NCBI GenBank assembly: GCA_963739625.1
Contig: CAVUAU010000009.1
Span: 248,001 to 312,000, forward strand
Direction of reading: 5' to 3'
Source: Salinimicrobium sp963739625
Lineage (GTDB): Bacteria; Bacteroidota; Bacteroidia; Flavobacteriales; Flavobacteriaceae
DNA: 64,000 nt
Shown here: piece by piece, positions 26,155 to 35,085 of the stretch
Position numbering within the stretch: position 1 is the first letter of the stretch
Layout of the letters: every line of letters starts with the position of its first letter
Program-made: the position numbers and the translations under genes
Notes under the pieces: generated by a model
Database searches by the model: none
What the model was told of the DNA's origin: nothing
Seen by the model: the letters and a program-made list of their open reading frames with translations, nothing else

Positions 26155-26430
26155 TTAGACTATGGCAAGAATATCATCCTCTCTCATCATAAGGTATTCT
26201 TTACCTTCCAGTTTGAGTTCGGTACCCGAATACTTTCCATAAAGCACGGTATCACCAACCTTTACGGTCATGTCGTGATCTTTTTTACCGTTGCCAACTG
26301 CTACTACTTTTCCTTTTTGAGGTTTTTCTTTTGCAGTCTCGGGAATGTAAATACCTGAGGCGGTCTGGGTCTCAGCTGCTACAGGCTCAACAAGTACTCT
26401 GTCTGAAAGAGGTTTAATGTTTAGTGCCAT
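26155..26430 (-). CDS. groES: Co-chaperonin GroES
   Basis: The 91-residue product has the family pattern IKPLSDRVLVEPVAAETQTAS, the mobile-loop region GIYIPETAKEKPQKGKVVAVG and the strand GDTVLYGKYSGTELKLEG. GroES caps the GroEL chamber. The gene is preceded on its strand by TGGCAC-N4-TTCGT (within 26481-26500), which resembles but does not exactly match a -24/-12 (sigma-54) promoter. I see no CIRCE element. Confidence 0.97.
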   Translation of the reverse strand: MALNIKPLSDRVLVEPVAAETQTASGIYIPETAKEKPQKGKVVAVGNGKKDHDMTVKVGDTVLYGKYSGTELKLEGKEYLMMREDDILAIV

Positions 26431-26526
26431 CTTTTTCTTGTATTTTAGTTAATGAATGCTTTGTTTGAGTAGCCTTCAGGACGAAAATTGTGCCACTTGA
26501 GAAAATCTGACATTTGCCCAAAAAAA

Positions 26527-26551
26527 ATGCCAGCTTGTCATAAGCCGGCAT
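26527..26551 (-). terminator. Intrinsic terminator after secG
   Basis: ATGCCAGCTT and AAGCCGGCAT arms (one mismatch, 5-nt loop) are followed on the minus strand by a run of seven T. Confidence 0.75.
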
Positions 26552-26574
26552 TATAAATGTCTTTGTTGTTCTTT

Positions 26575-26913
26575 TTATTCCTCCTCTACAGGATCCATCG
26601 CCGGGCCGTTGGCAGGCGCAGGAATGTTGGTTTCAACATCTGGTTCGCTGTCGATGATCTTAGATTCACCGGCACCATTTCCATTCATGATGGTCACGTT
26701 AGACAGCAGGATAAGCACCAGTAGCAAGGTTGCTAAGGTCCAGGTACTCTTGTCAAGGAAATCTGAAGTTTTTTGAACTCCCCCAATTTGGTTTGCACCG
26801 CCGCCAAAAGCAGCAGAAAGCCCACCACCCTTTGGGTTTTGTACCATAATAACTATCACCAGCAAAAATGCAACGATGATGATAAGTGCTAAAAAGATTG
26901 TAAACGTGCTCAT
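26575..26913 (-). CDS. secG: Preprotein translocase subunit SecG
   Basis: SecG is a small partner of SecYE. The 112-residue protein has two membrane helices (about residues 3-24 and 58-75) separated by the conserved QNPKGGGLSAAFGGGANQIG and TSDFLDKSTW. A Pro/Glu-rich C-terminal tail follows. It is the last gene of the miaB/lptE-type leftward cluster and lies 3 bp after the upstream TPR-like gene. Confidence 0.95.
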   Translation of the reverse strand: MSTFTIFLALIIIVAFLLVIVIMVQNPKGGGLSAAFGGGANQIGGVQKTSDFLDKSTWTLATLLLVLILLSNVTIMNGNGAGESKIIDSEPDVETNIPAPANGPAMDPVEEE

Positions 26914-26916
26914 TAT

Positions 26917-27756
26917 CTAATTGTTATTGTCTTGCAATTTCTCGATTGCCCGAATTTGGTCTGCAAAGAAACCACTTTTTTCGGGATTTTTCAAAATTAA
27001 AATTTTATATGCCTGGATAGCTTTTTTATAGTTTTTCTGCTCCAGGTAAACCCTTGCCAAAGTCTCTGTCATTAAGGCTTCGGGCGAGGTAAGGTGTTCC
27101 TCGGCGAGGTTGACCTTTTTTCCGCTTTTTGAAGGGGTGATCTTTGGGCTTTTTGCAATGAATTCATTGATGAGCTCAAACTTTCTGTTCTTCGTCTCCT
27201 CTTCTTCGGAAGAATTTTCTTCCCGCTCAACAGGTTTAGCCGAAGCCAGTTTTAACCATTCTGAAAATGAATGATTTTCATTCTTATGGAAAACCAGCGG
27301 CGAACCTATTTTTAACTCTTTTTCTTCTGAAGTTTCTTCTTTCTTCTCGCTCCTGCGGAAGAGTTCGGGATCAAAAACCTGTTCAGATTCCCTGAACTTC
27401 ATTTTCAGGGCCTTGTCCAGCCCAATATTTTCGTCAGATTGTTCTGCCCGCGTAGCATTCTCCTGCTGTTTGCTCTGTAGCTCCTGCTTTTTGATCTGCT
27501 CGGCAATCTGGTTCTGGTTGAATTCTTCGGTAGTAATAAAATCAAACAACACTCCGCGATCTGTAGTGTAGGCAGCGGTTTTCTTCAGCTCCTTATTGTA
27601 GTGCAGGCTGTTGGTATTCTTTAGGCCCTTGAGCCTTACGGCCCTTGCCGCCTGAAAATAAGGATATTCCTGGAGCAGCTCCCTAAGAGCACCGGTTTGC
27701 TCGAAGCTAACCTGCGCGGGATTTTGCAGTAATGCTATGAGCTCCTCCTGTTTCAT
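26917..27756 (-). CDS. TPR-like hypothetical protein of the lptE-secG cluster
   Basis: I do not recognise a named family for the whole 279-residue protein. The N-terminal about 80 residues (FEQTGALRELLQEYPYFQAA ... NSLHYNKELKKTAAYT) are conserved among flavobacterial homologues as I recall. The middle is a Glu/Lys/Gln-rich low-complexity stretch (about 85-200). The C-terminus (ALMTETLARVYLEQKNYKKA to about residue 265) looks like one or two TPR helices. No signal peptide is visible, so it is probably cytoplasmic. Its start overlaps the lptE stop, so the two are coupled. Confidence 0.75.
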   Translation of the reverse strand: MKQEELIALLQNPAQVSFEQTGALRELLQEYPYFQAARAVRLKGLKNTNSLHYNKELKKTAAYTTDRGVLFDFITTEEFNQNQIAEQIKKQELQSKQQENATRAEQSDENIGLDKALKMKFRESEQVFDPELFRRSEKKEETSEEKELKIGSPLVFHKNENHSFSEWLKLASAKPVEREENSSEEEETKNRKFELINEFIAKSPKITPSKSGKKVNLAEEHLTSPEALMTETLARVYLEQKNYKKAIQAYKILILKNPEKSGFFADQIRAIEKLQDNNN

Positions 27757-28259
27757 TACCAGTTTGCCAGTGTCGCGTTAAAAATATCCTGGGTGATACG
27801 GGTGAAAACCTCGTCTAGAGCGGTCGCCAATCGTGCTCCTGTGAGTTGGTCGTTGGCGGGATAGTCATAATAGAAGGAGAACCTGCGCTCCATATCCTTT
27901 TCGGGATCCAGAGTGTTATAGAACCTTACATTCACTACGACTGTGAGGCGGTTTTGGGCAGCGGTACTTTGAGCCGTTGCACTCATGGGGGAAATGTAAT
28001 AATCGACAATCTCGCCCTCATATACCAGGTCTCCGTTGGAGTCTGTAAGGTTAAGGCTGGTCTGGCTTTGGATAAGATCCTGCAGCTGCAGCGTAAAAGT
28101 ACGGTCAATTCCCGGCTCAACGATGGCTGAGGCATTTTGAAAGTAGTTCACCTGAAAGGTCTCGGCATTACCGGTATCGGCACCCGAAAAGGAATAGATC
28201 CCGCAGGAAGTGAAACTTAGAAGCAGCAGGCCTGCTAAAAAAAGCTGTAGGTGTTTCAT
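27756..28259 (-). CDS. lptE: LptE-like LPS assembly lipoprotein
   Basis: LptE plugs the LptD barrel that inserts LPS into the outer membrane. The 167-residue lipoprotein has a signal with lipobox (LLLLSFTSC, Cys 19), then GIYSFSGADTGNAETFQVNY and LTDSNGDLVYEGEIVDYYIS, the LptE/DUF4136-like pattern of Bacteroidota. The position between the sigma-54 activator gene and secG matches other flavobacteria. Confidence 0.88.
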   Translation of the reverse strand: MKHLQLFLAGLLLLSFTSCGIYSFSGADTGNAETFQVNYFQNASAIVEPGIDRTFTLQLQDLIQSQTSLNLTDSNGDLVYEGEIVDYYISPMSATAQSTAAQNRLTVVVNVRFYNTLDPEKDMERRFSFYYDYPANDQLTGARLATALDEVFTRITQDIFNATLANW

Positions 28260-28286
28260 GAAGAAGGGGTGTCAAAAATGCCTTTT

Positions 28287-29542
28287 TTAGAGGTCATATT
28301 GTTTTATTTTTCTGTAGAGGGTGCGTTCGCTAATTCCCAGCTCATCTGCCGCGGCCTTGCGTTTGCCGTTGTGCCGCTCCAGTGATTTCTTGATGAGCTC
28401 CAGCTCCTTATCCTGCAGCGAAAGAGTTTCCTCTTCCTCGATCTCTTCGGCAAAATAATATTTATCCTGCTTGTCTGGCATATTTTTCTGCGGAATTTGA
28501 AGCACTTCCAGTTGTTCGTCCGGAACTTCTTCGGGCAGAACCTCTTCTCCTTCAGCTTCACCGTATATCTTTTCAATGAGGCCTTCATTCTCTTCTTTGA
28601 CCTTAGCGCTACTTTCGTGCTTCATCAACTCGAGCGTTAATTTTTTCAGGTCATTGAGATCGCTTTTCATATCGAAAAGCACCTTGTAAAGAATTTCGCG
28701 CTCATTGCTGAAGTCGCTCTCCTCTTTTTTTCCTCGATCACGGCAGGTAAATTGCTGCCTATTCCCGGAAGATAACTTTTTAAGATCGTAGCGTTGATAT
28801 TTCTCTCCTGTTCGAGGACCGAAATTTGTTCGGCAATATTCCGAAGTTGCCGCACATTCCCGTTCCAGCGGTATTTTTCCAGCAGGTCAACAGCGTCATC
28901 TTCCAGCCTGATGGTTGGCATCTTGTACTTCAAAGCGAAGTCTGAAGCAAATTTTCTAAAGAGCAAATGAATGTCATCTTTTCGCTCCCTTAGCGGCGGA
29001 AGATAGATCTCCACCGTACTCAGCCTGTAATAAAGATCTTCCCTGAATTTCTCTTTTTTGATCGCCTCAAACATGTTGAGGTTGGTCGCGGCTACAATAC
29101 GCACGTTTGTTTTCTGCACTTTTGAAGAACCCACTTTGATAAATTCACCGTTTTCCAGCACCCGCAGTAATCTCACCTGGGTGGTAAGTGGCAATTCGCC
29201 AACTTCATCAAGAAATATCGTTCCGCCGTCGGCCACCTCGAAGTATCCGTTACGGGTTTGGGTGGCGCCGGTAAAGGCTCCTTTTTCGTGCCCAAAGAGT
29301 TCAGAATCTATGGTGCCCTCTGGGATTGCACCGCAGTTTACAGCTATATATTTGCCGTGTTTTCTGTGGGAGAGCGCGTGGATGATCTTGGGAATACTTT
29401 CCTTACCAACCCCGCTTTCCCCGGTTACCAGCACCGAAATATCTGTAGGCGCAACCTGTATGGCCTTTTCCACGGCCCGGTTGAGTTTCTCGTTGTTTCC
29501 GAGAATCCCGAAACGCTGTTTTATTGCTTGTACGCTTTCCAT
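28287..29542 (-). CDS. Sigma-54-interacting transcriptional activator, frameshifted
   Basis: This AAA+ activator opens sigma-54 promoters. Visible are Walker A VTGESGVGKESIPKII, the sigma-54 contact loop ELFGHEKGAFTGAT, Walker B GTIFLDEVGELPL, the sensor WNGNVRQLRNIAEQ and a C-terminal Fis-type HTH (RKAAADELGISERTLYRKI). There is no N-terminal receiver domain. The frame breaks at IEEKK: restoring one A to the 7-A run (T run at about 28725-28731 on +) joins it to ESDFSNEREILYKVLFDM, giving about 418 residues. An indel in a homopolymer is a classic sequencing error. It lies upstream of lptE, in the same direction. Confidence 0.9.
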
Positions 29543-29646
29543 TCTTTAATTCAAGATTCAAAGTTCAGAATTCAAAATTCCTTTGCTCTTACTGCCAACT
29601 GAGATGCTACCTTCGCTAAAGCTACGGCAGGTAAAAGCACTGAACA

Positions 29647-31092
29647 CTAATTATTCTCGCTATATCCAACTGCTTCCCCAATCAAAGTAGCGGTGGTGCA
29701 GTCATTGATCTTTACGTTCACAAAATCGCCCACCTTGTAGTTTTCTTTTGGAAATACTGCCACAGTATTTTGAGAAGTCCTTCCGCTCCAGTGAAGATCA
29801 GATTTTTTCGATTCTTTTTCGATAAGCACCTCCACGGTTTTTCCAAGGAACTGCTTTGTTCTGTAGTGGCTGTGTTGCTGTTGCAGGTTCACGATTTCGG
29901 TAAGCCTTCTCTTCTTTACCTCTTCGGGTACATCATCCTCCAGCTTTCTGGCTGCCATGGTGCCGGGTCTTTCAGAATAAGCGAACATGAACCCGAAATC
30001 GTATTTTACATACTCCATCAATGACAGGGTATCTTTATGATCTTCTTCGGTCTCTGTTGGGAAACCTGTGATCATATCCTGAGAAATAGCGCATTCGGGC
30101 ATTAACCTTCTTATGTTGTCAATGAGTTCGAAATATTCTGCCCTTGTGTGCAGGCGGTTCATCTCCTTCAGGATCCTGTCGCTTCCGCTTTGAACCGGCA
30201 AATGTATATAACGGCAAATGTTCGGGTACTTTGACATCGTCTCGATCACGTCTAGCGTCATATCCTGCGGATTTGAGGTAGAGAACCTTATCCTCATTTT
30301 TGGATGGGCTTCAGCAACAAGTTTTAAAAGTCCGGCGAAATTAGTGGCCGTGGCTTTTTGCATTTCCGAAGCATTTTTGAAATCCTTCTTCAGCCCGCCG
30401 CCGTACCATAAATAGGAGTCAACATTCTGTCCCAAAAGTGTCACTTCTTTGAAATCTTTTGCGGCAAGGTCATTTACTTCTTCAAGGATCGACTGCGGGT
30501 CACGGCTGCGCTCCCTTCCGCGGGTAAAAGGCACCACGCAAAAAGTACACATATTATCACAGCCACGGGTGATCGAAACATAGGCAGAAACGCCATTGCT
30601 TTGCAACCTTACGGGAGAAATATCGCCGTAAGTTTCCTCTTTTGAAAGGATAACGTTTACGGCATTGCGACCTTCTTCCACCTCGTTGATGAGGTTTGGC
30701 AGGTCTTTGTAAGCATCGGGTCCCACAACGAGATCAACGATCTTTTCCTCCTCCAGGAATTGTGCTTTAAGACGTTCGGCCATACAGCCCAACACGCCGA
30801 CTTTCATTTTAGGATTTATTTTTTTAACCGCATTATATTTTTCAAGGCGCTTGCGAACAGTTTGTTCGGCCTTATCGCGAATAGAACACGTATTAATAAG
30901 GACAAGGTCTGCCTCTTCGAGATTTTGAGTGGTATTAAAGCCTTCTTTTGCAAGAATGGAAGCTACGATCTCACTATCGCTAAAGTTCATTTGACAGCCG
31001 TAGCTCTCGATCATCAACTTGCGCGTATTTTGAGCTTTTGGCTCGAGTACCACTGAATTTCCCTGTTGTTTTTCGTCTATTATCTTCTCCAT
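29647..31092 (-). CDS. miaB: tRNA-2-methylthio-N6-dimethylallyladenosine synthase
   Basis: MiaB is a radical-SAM methylthiotransferase acting on i6A37 in tRNA. The 481-residue protein has the N-terminal UPF0004 domain (MIESYGCQMNFSDSEIVASI) and the radical-SAM cluster SITRGCDNMCTFCVVPFTRG (CxxxCxxC). A C-terminal TRAM domain ends ...KINDCTTATLIGEAVGY. The open frame extends 55 codons upstream, but ATG 31092 (MEKIIDEKQQG) gives the normal length. It is divergent from topA. Confidence 0.96.
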   Translation of the reverse strand: MEKIIDEKQQGNSVVLEPKAQNTRKLMIESYGCQMNFSDSEIVASILAKEGFNTTQNLEEADLVLINTCSIRDKAEQTVRKRLEKYNAVKKINPKMKVGVLGCMAERLKAQFLEEEKIVDLVVGPDAYKDLPNLINEVEEGRNAVNVILSKEETYGDISPVRLQSNGVSAYVSITRGCDNMCTFCVVPFTRGRERSRDPQSILEEVNDLAAKDFKEVTLLGQNVDSYLWYGGGLKKDFKNASEMQKATATNFAGLLKLVAEAHPKMRIRFSTSNPQDMTLDVIETMSKYPNICRYIHLPVQSGSDRILKEMNRLHTRAEYFELIDNIRRLMPECAISQDMITGFPTETEEDHKDTLSLMEYVKYDFGFMFAYSERPGTMAARKLEDDVPEEVKKRRLTEIVNLQQQHSHYRTKQFLGKTVEVLIEKESKKSDLHWSGRTSQNTVAVFPKENYKVGDFVNVKINDCTTATLIGEAVGYSENN

Positions 31093-31241
31093 AATCCAAA
31101 AAAGTACCGTTAGGTAATTGAACGCGCAAAGATACGTTTTTAGTTGAGTTATGACAAAGTGACAGGAGGAAATTAGCAGAATTTGTTGAGGAGTAAATTC
31201 GGCTATTTGTAAAATAAAAAAGCCTATTTTAAAAATTCCTA

Positions 31242-31249
31242 TACTTTTG
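31242..31249 (+). promoter_or_regulatory. -7 element of the topA promoter
   Basis: TACTTTTG matches TANNTTTG and lies 19 bp before the topA ATG. No clear TTTG is found 19 bp upstream, so the -33 half is weak. Confidence 0.5.
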
Positions 31250-31268
31250 CAAAACAAAAATAGATACT

Positions 31269-33824
31269 ATGGCGAAGAATTTAGTGATTGTAGAGTCCCC
31301 CGCAAAGGCGAAGACCATTGAGAAATTTCTGGGTAAAGACTACAAGGTCGCATCCAGTTTTGGTCACATTGCCGATTTGCCCACAAAAGAGCTGGGTGTG
31401 GATACCGAAGGGGATTTTACTCCTAAATATATCGTGTCCAAAGATAAGAAGGACGTCGTCAAAAAGCTCAAGGGCCTTGCAAAGGATGCCGAAATGGTAT
31501 GGCTGGCGAGTGATGAGGACCGCGAGGGAGAAGCTATTGCCTGGCACCTGGCCGAGGAGTTGAAGCTGGACAAGAACAAGACCAAAAGGATCGTTTTTCA
31601 CGAGATCACGAAATCCGCTATTTTACGGGCTATTGAAAATCCGCGTGGGATCAACTATAATCTTGTAAATGCGCAGCAGGCAAGAAGGGTGCTTGATCGT
31701 CTGGTTGGATACGAGCTGTCGCCGGTGCTATGGAGAAAGGTGAAAGGCGGACTTTCTGCCGGAAGGGTGCAGTCGGTTTCTGTGCGACTTATCGTAGAGC
31801 GCGAGCGCGAAATCCAGAACTTTAAAGCTGAAGCCTCTTATCGCATAGATGCCGAATTTACTACGGAAGAAGGAAAGACCTTTAAGGCGAAAATTCCGAA
31901 GAACTTTGACACGAAAACCGAAGCAGAACAGTTTCTGTCACAAAATATAGGTGCCAATTTTAAAGTAGCCGATCTTACTACAAAACCGGCGAAAAAATCG
32001 CCGGCGCCACCGTTTACCACGTCAACCCTGCAGCAGGAAGCTTCCCGGAAATTGTATTTTTCGGTGAGTAAGACCATGATGCTGGCGCAGCGACTCTACG
32101 AAGCCGGACATATCACTTATATGAGAACAGACAGCGTCAACCTTTCTGATGACGCCAGGAAAGGTGCCAAAAAAGAGATTTTAGACGCCTATGGAGAAAA
32201 GTACAGCAAAACCAGGCAGTTCAAAGGTAAGGCAAAAGGCGCGCAGGAAGCTCACGAAGCGATTCGTCCCACAAATTTTGCCAGTCACAGCGTGAAGGCA
32301 GAAAGAGATGAGCAACGACTGTATGAGTTGATCTGGAAAAGAGCGATCGCTTCTCAAATGAGCGAGGCCCAGCTGGAGCGCACGAATGTTAAGATTGAAG
32401 CCGATAAACACGACAAACAATTCACCGCAAATGGTGAGGTGTTGAAATTTGACGGATTCCTGAAGGTTTATCTTGAAGGAAGAGATGAAGAGGAGGAAGA
32501 CCTGCAGGAACAGGAAGGAATGCTTCCGGCGCTTCGGGAGAATGAAAAACTTGATAATAATTACATCACTGCAACCGAACGTTTCACGCGTCCGCCATAC
32601 AGATATACGGAAGCTTCTTTGGTGAAAAAGCTGGAGGAGCTGGGAATTGGCCGTCCGTCCACATATGCGCCAACAATTTCAACTATCCAGAACAGGAATT
32701 ATATCGAAAAAGGTTCTGTGGATGGAACAGAACGTAAGTACGCGCAGCTTACTTTTAAGAACGATAAAATCTCAGAAAAAGAACTTTCAGAAACTGTAGG
32801 CAGCGATAAAGGAAAACTGGTGCCCACAGATGTTGGTATGGTGGTAAATGACTTTTTAGTCAATCATTTCTCCGGAATTCTCGACTACAACTTTACTGCA
32901 AAAGTAGAGCAGGATTTTGATGAGATCGCCGAAGGGAACGAGGAGTGGACGAAGATGATGAAAGACTTCTACAGTGATTTCCATCCACGTGTAAAAGACG
33001 TGGCTGAAAACGCCGAAAGGGAAGTTGGGGAGCGCATTTTAGGAACCGATCCTGCTTCAGGAAAACCGGTGAGTGTGCGTCTCGGGAAGTTTGGACCAAT
33101 GGTGCAAATGGGGTCAGTAGAGGATGAAGAAAAGCCAAAATTTGCCAGTCTTTCGCCCGATCAAACTTTAGATTCTGTCACCTTTGAGGAGGCAATGGAG
33201 CTTTTTAAACTTCCGAAGGAACTGGGAGAATACAAAGGAGAGACTGTAGAGGTGAACAACGGCCGCTTTGGACCTTATGTAAAATTCGGGAAGAAATACG
33301 TGTCGCTTGAAAAAGGGGAAGATCCTATTGAAGTGACCATGGATCGTGCGATGGAGCTTATCAAGGAGAAGGAAAAAGCCGATGCTCCTATTTATGAGTA
33401 TAAAGAGCTTCCGGTTCAAAAAGGAGTAGGGAGATTTGGTCCATTCCTTAAATGGAACAACATGTTCATCAATGTGAACAAAAAGTATGACTTCGATAAT
33501 CTTTCCGCAGAAGATATTGAAGAATTGATCGAGGATAAGCTTAAAAAAGAGCGCGAGAAAGTGATCCACAATTGGGAAGATGAAGGAATAAGAGTGGAAA
33601 AAGCGAGATGGGGCCGTTCTAATATTATAAAAGGAAAGACCAAAATTGAGCTGCCAAAAACAGTGGACCCCGCCAAACTAAGCCTTGATGAGGTAAAGGA
33701 GATCATTGAAAAAAAGGCGCCAAAGAAAAAAACGGCAAAAAAGAAGCCGACCACAAAAAAACGCTGCAAAAAAGACTACACGAAAAAAAACAGCCACCAA
33801 AAAGAAATAGGGAATGGACTTTGA
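31269..33824 (+). CDS. topA: DNA topoisomerase I, C-terminal tail frameshifted
   Basis: TopA relaxes negative supercoils. The TOPRIM start NLVIVESPAKAKTIEKFLG, SDEDREGEAIAWHLAEEL and the active-site Tyr region HITYMRTDSVNLSD (about residue 280) are present. C-terminal repeats follow (GRFGPMVQMG, GRFGPYVKFG, GRFGPFLKWN). The Lys-rich tail breaks after KKKPTTKK: one base too many or two too few in the 7-A run near 33755 changes frame. The corrected frame reads NAAKKTTRKKTATKKK and stops at 33810, just before the next ATG at 33814. As read, the gene runs to 33824 and overlaps it. Confidence 0.95.
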   Translation: MAKNLVIVESPAKAKTIEKFLGKDYKVASSFGHIADLPTKELGVDTEGDFTPKYIVSKDKKDVVKKLKGLAKDAEMVWLASDEDREGEAIAWHLAEELKLDKNKTKRIVFHEITKSAILRAIENPRGINYNLVNAQQARRVLDRLVGYELSPVLWRKVKGGLSAGRVQSVSVRLIVEREREIQNFKAEASYRIDAEFTTEEGKTFKAKIPKNFDTKTEAEQFLSQNIGANFKVADLTTKPAKKSPAPPFTTSTLQQEASRKLYFSVSKTMMLAQRLYEAGHITYMRTDSVNLSDDARKGAKKEILDAYGEKYSKTRQFKGKAKGAQEAHEAIRPTNFASHSVKAERDEQRLYELIWKRAIASQMSEAQLERTNVKIEADKHDKQFTANGEVLKFDGFLKVYLEGRDEEEEDLQEQEGMLPALRENEKLDNNYITATERFTRPPYRYTEASLVKKLEELGIGRPSTYAPTISTIQNRNYIEKGSVDGTERKYAQLTFKNDKISEKELSETVGSDKGKLVPTDVGMVVNDFLVNHFSGILDYNFTAKVEQDFDEIAEGNEEWTKMMKDFYSDFHPRVKDVAENAEREVGERILGTDPASGKPVSVRLGKFGPMVQMGSVEDEEKPKFASLSPDQTLDSVTFEEAMELFKLPKELGEYKGETVEVNNGRFGPYVKFGKKYVSLEKGEDPIEVTMDRAMELIKEKEKADAPIYEYKELPVQKGVGRFGPFLKWNNMFINVNKKYDFDNLSAEDIEELIEDKLKKEREKVIHNWEDEGIRVEKARWGRSNIIKGKTKIELPKTVDPAKLSLDEVKEIIEKKAPKKKTAKKKPTTKKRCKKDYTKKNSHQKEIGNGL

Positions 33825-34974
33825 TTTTTTTGTACCCGTCAGTGAGGAATTGTTGGATGAGGTGGCGGCTTCGAACAACCTGAGGTCAAGCCTGCTGATT
33901 CATACTGAAAACAAAGCTTTTCCCGATCTGGAAGGGGTGAAAATTGCCTTTTTTGGGATTTTGGAAGACCGGTTTGATGAAGAGAGAAGTGGCGAGCCTT
34001 TTAATTTTGATGAGGTAAGAAAAACTTTTTACCGTTTGTTTCCCGGGAACTGGCATTTAAAAATGGCCGATCTTGGGGACATTCAAAAAGGGGAAACTGT
34101 TGATGATACTTATTTTGCTGTTAAAACTGTGGTGGCGCAGTTACTCAAAAATGACATTATTCCCGTGATCTTGGGTGGAAGCCAGGATTTGATTTACAGC
34201 CAATACCGCGCCTATGACGGGGTCGAGAGTATGGTGAACCTGGTGAATATCGATTCAAGATTTGATCTTGGTGATGCAGATAAACCTATCAGCAACCGTT
34301 CTTATGTTGGAAAGATTGTAGTTAACAAGCCTTACAATCTATTCAATTACTCAAACTTGGGCTATCAAACCTATTTCAATTCACAGGAAGAAATAGAATT
34401 AATGGAGAGGCTGTTCTTTGATGCTTACAGGCTGGGAGAGGTGAGCGGTGATATAAGTGTGGTGGAGCCGGTGATGCGTGATGCCAATCTTGTTGGAATT
34501 GACATGGGTGCAGTAAGCGCAGGAGCCTTGGGAAATTACAGGCTTTTGTCTCCCAACGGCTTTGACGGAAAAGAGATCTGCGCCCTGGCCCGATATGCGG
34601 GAATAAGTGATAAAGTGAGCTCGTTCGGAATGTACGAGATCAATTCGGGTCTCAATTTCCCCACAGCCAATATGCTTATCGCCCAGGTTTTATGGTATTT
34701 CGTCGAAGGAGTGAATTTCAGAAAAAATGAAAATACTATTTCGGCAAAAAAAGAGTTTATTAAGTATCAGGTGCCAATTGATGATGAGGTGCTTGTTTTT
34801 TATAAAAGTCCCGTTAGCGGGCGCTGGTGGATAGAAATTCCATTTATTTCGCCGTCTAATAATAAATTAAAGCGGCATACGTTATTACCTTGCACCCAAG
34901 ACGATTATCTTGATGCGTGCAACCAGGTCATACCTGAAAGGTGGTACAAAACGAAAAGGAAAAACGAAATTTAA
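33814..34974 (+). CDS. Arginase/formimidoylglutamase-fold protein with degenerate metal site
   Basis: The 386-residue protein keeps the ureohydrolase frame but not its dimanganese ligands. The GGxH block reads VILGGSQDLIY (Gln124 for His), DAHxD reads NIDSRFDLG (Asp147, Arg149 for His, Asp151), and SxDxDxxDP reads VGIDMGAVSAGAL (Asp230, then Gly232 for the second Asp). Databases commonly name such genes formimidoylglutamase. The substitutions argue against normal Mn-dependent hydrolysis. It sits between topA and gldK, an arrangement I recall in other gliding flavobacteria, so a role linked to gliding or type IX secretion is possible but unproven. Confidence 0.8.
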   Translation: MDFDFFVPVSEELLDEVAASNNLRSSLLIHTENKAFPDLEGVKIAFFGILEDRFDEERSGEPFNFDEVRKTFYRLFPGNWHLKMADLGDIQKGETVDDTYFAVKTVVAQLLKNDIIPVILGGSQDLIYSQYRAYDGVESMVNLVNIDSRFDLGDADKPISNRSYVGKIVVNKPYNLFNYSNLGYQTYFNSQEEIELMERLFFDAYRLGEVSGDISVVEPVMRDANLVGIDMGAVSAGALGNYRLLSPNGFDGKEICALARYAGISDKVSSFGMYEINSGLNFPTANMLIAQVLWYFVEGVNFRKNENTISAKKEFIKYQVPIDDEVLVFYKSPVSGRWWIEIPFISPSNNKLKRHTLLPCTQDDYLDACNQVIPERWYKTKRKNEI

Positions 34975-35085
34975 GAAATTTATAAGCCTATAGCAGACCG
35001 CATTTTGCCTAAAAAATTGTTTATTAGAAAATAAATAAATAGGTTTACTGCCTTGAAGCTATATGTCCTAACTTTGAGAGATATT

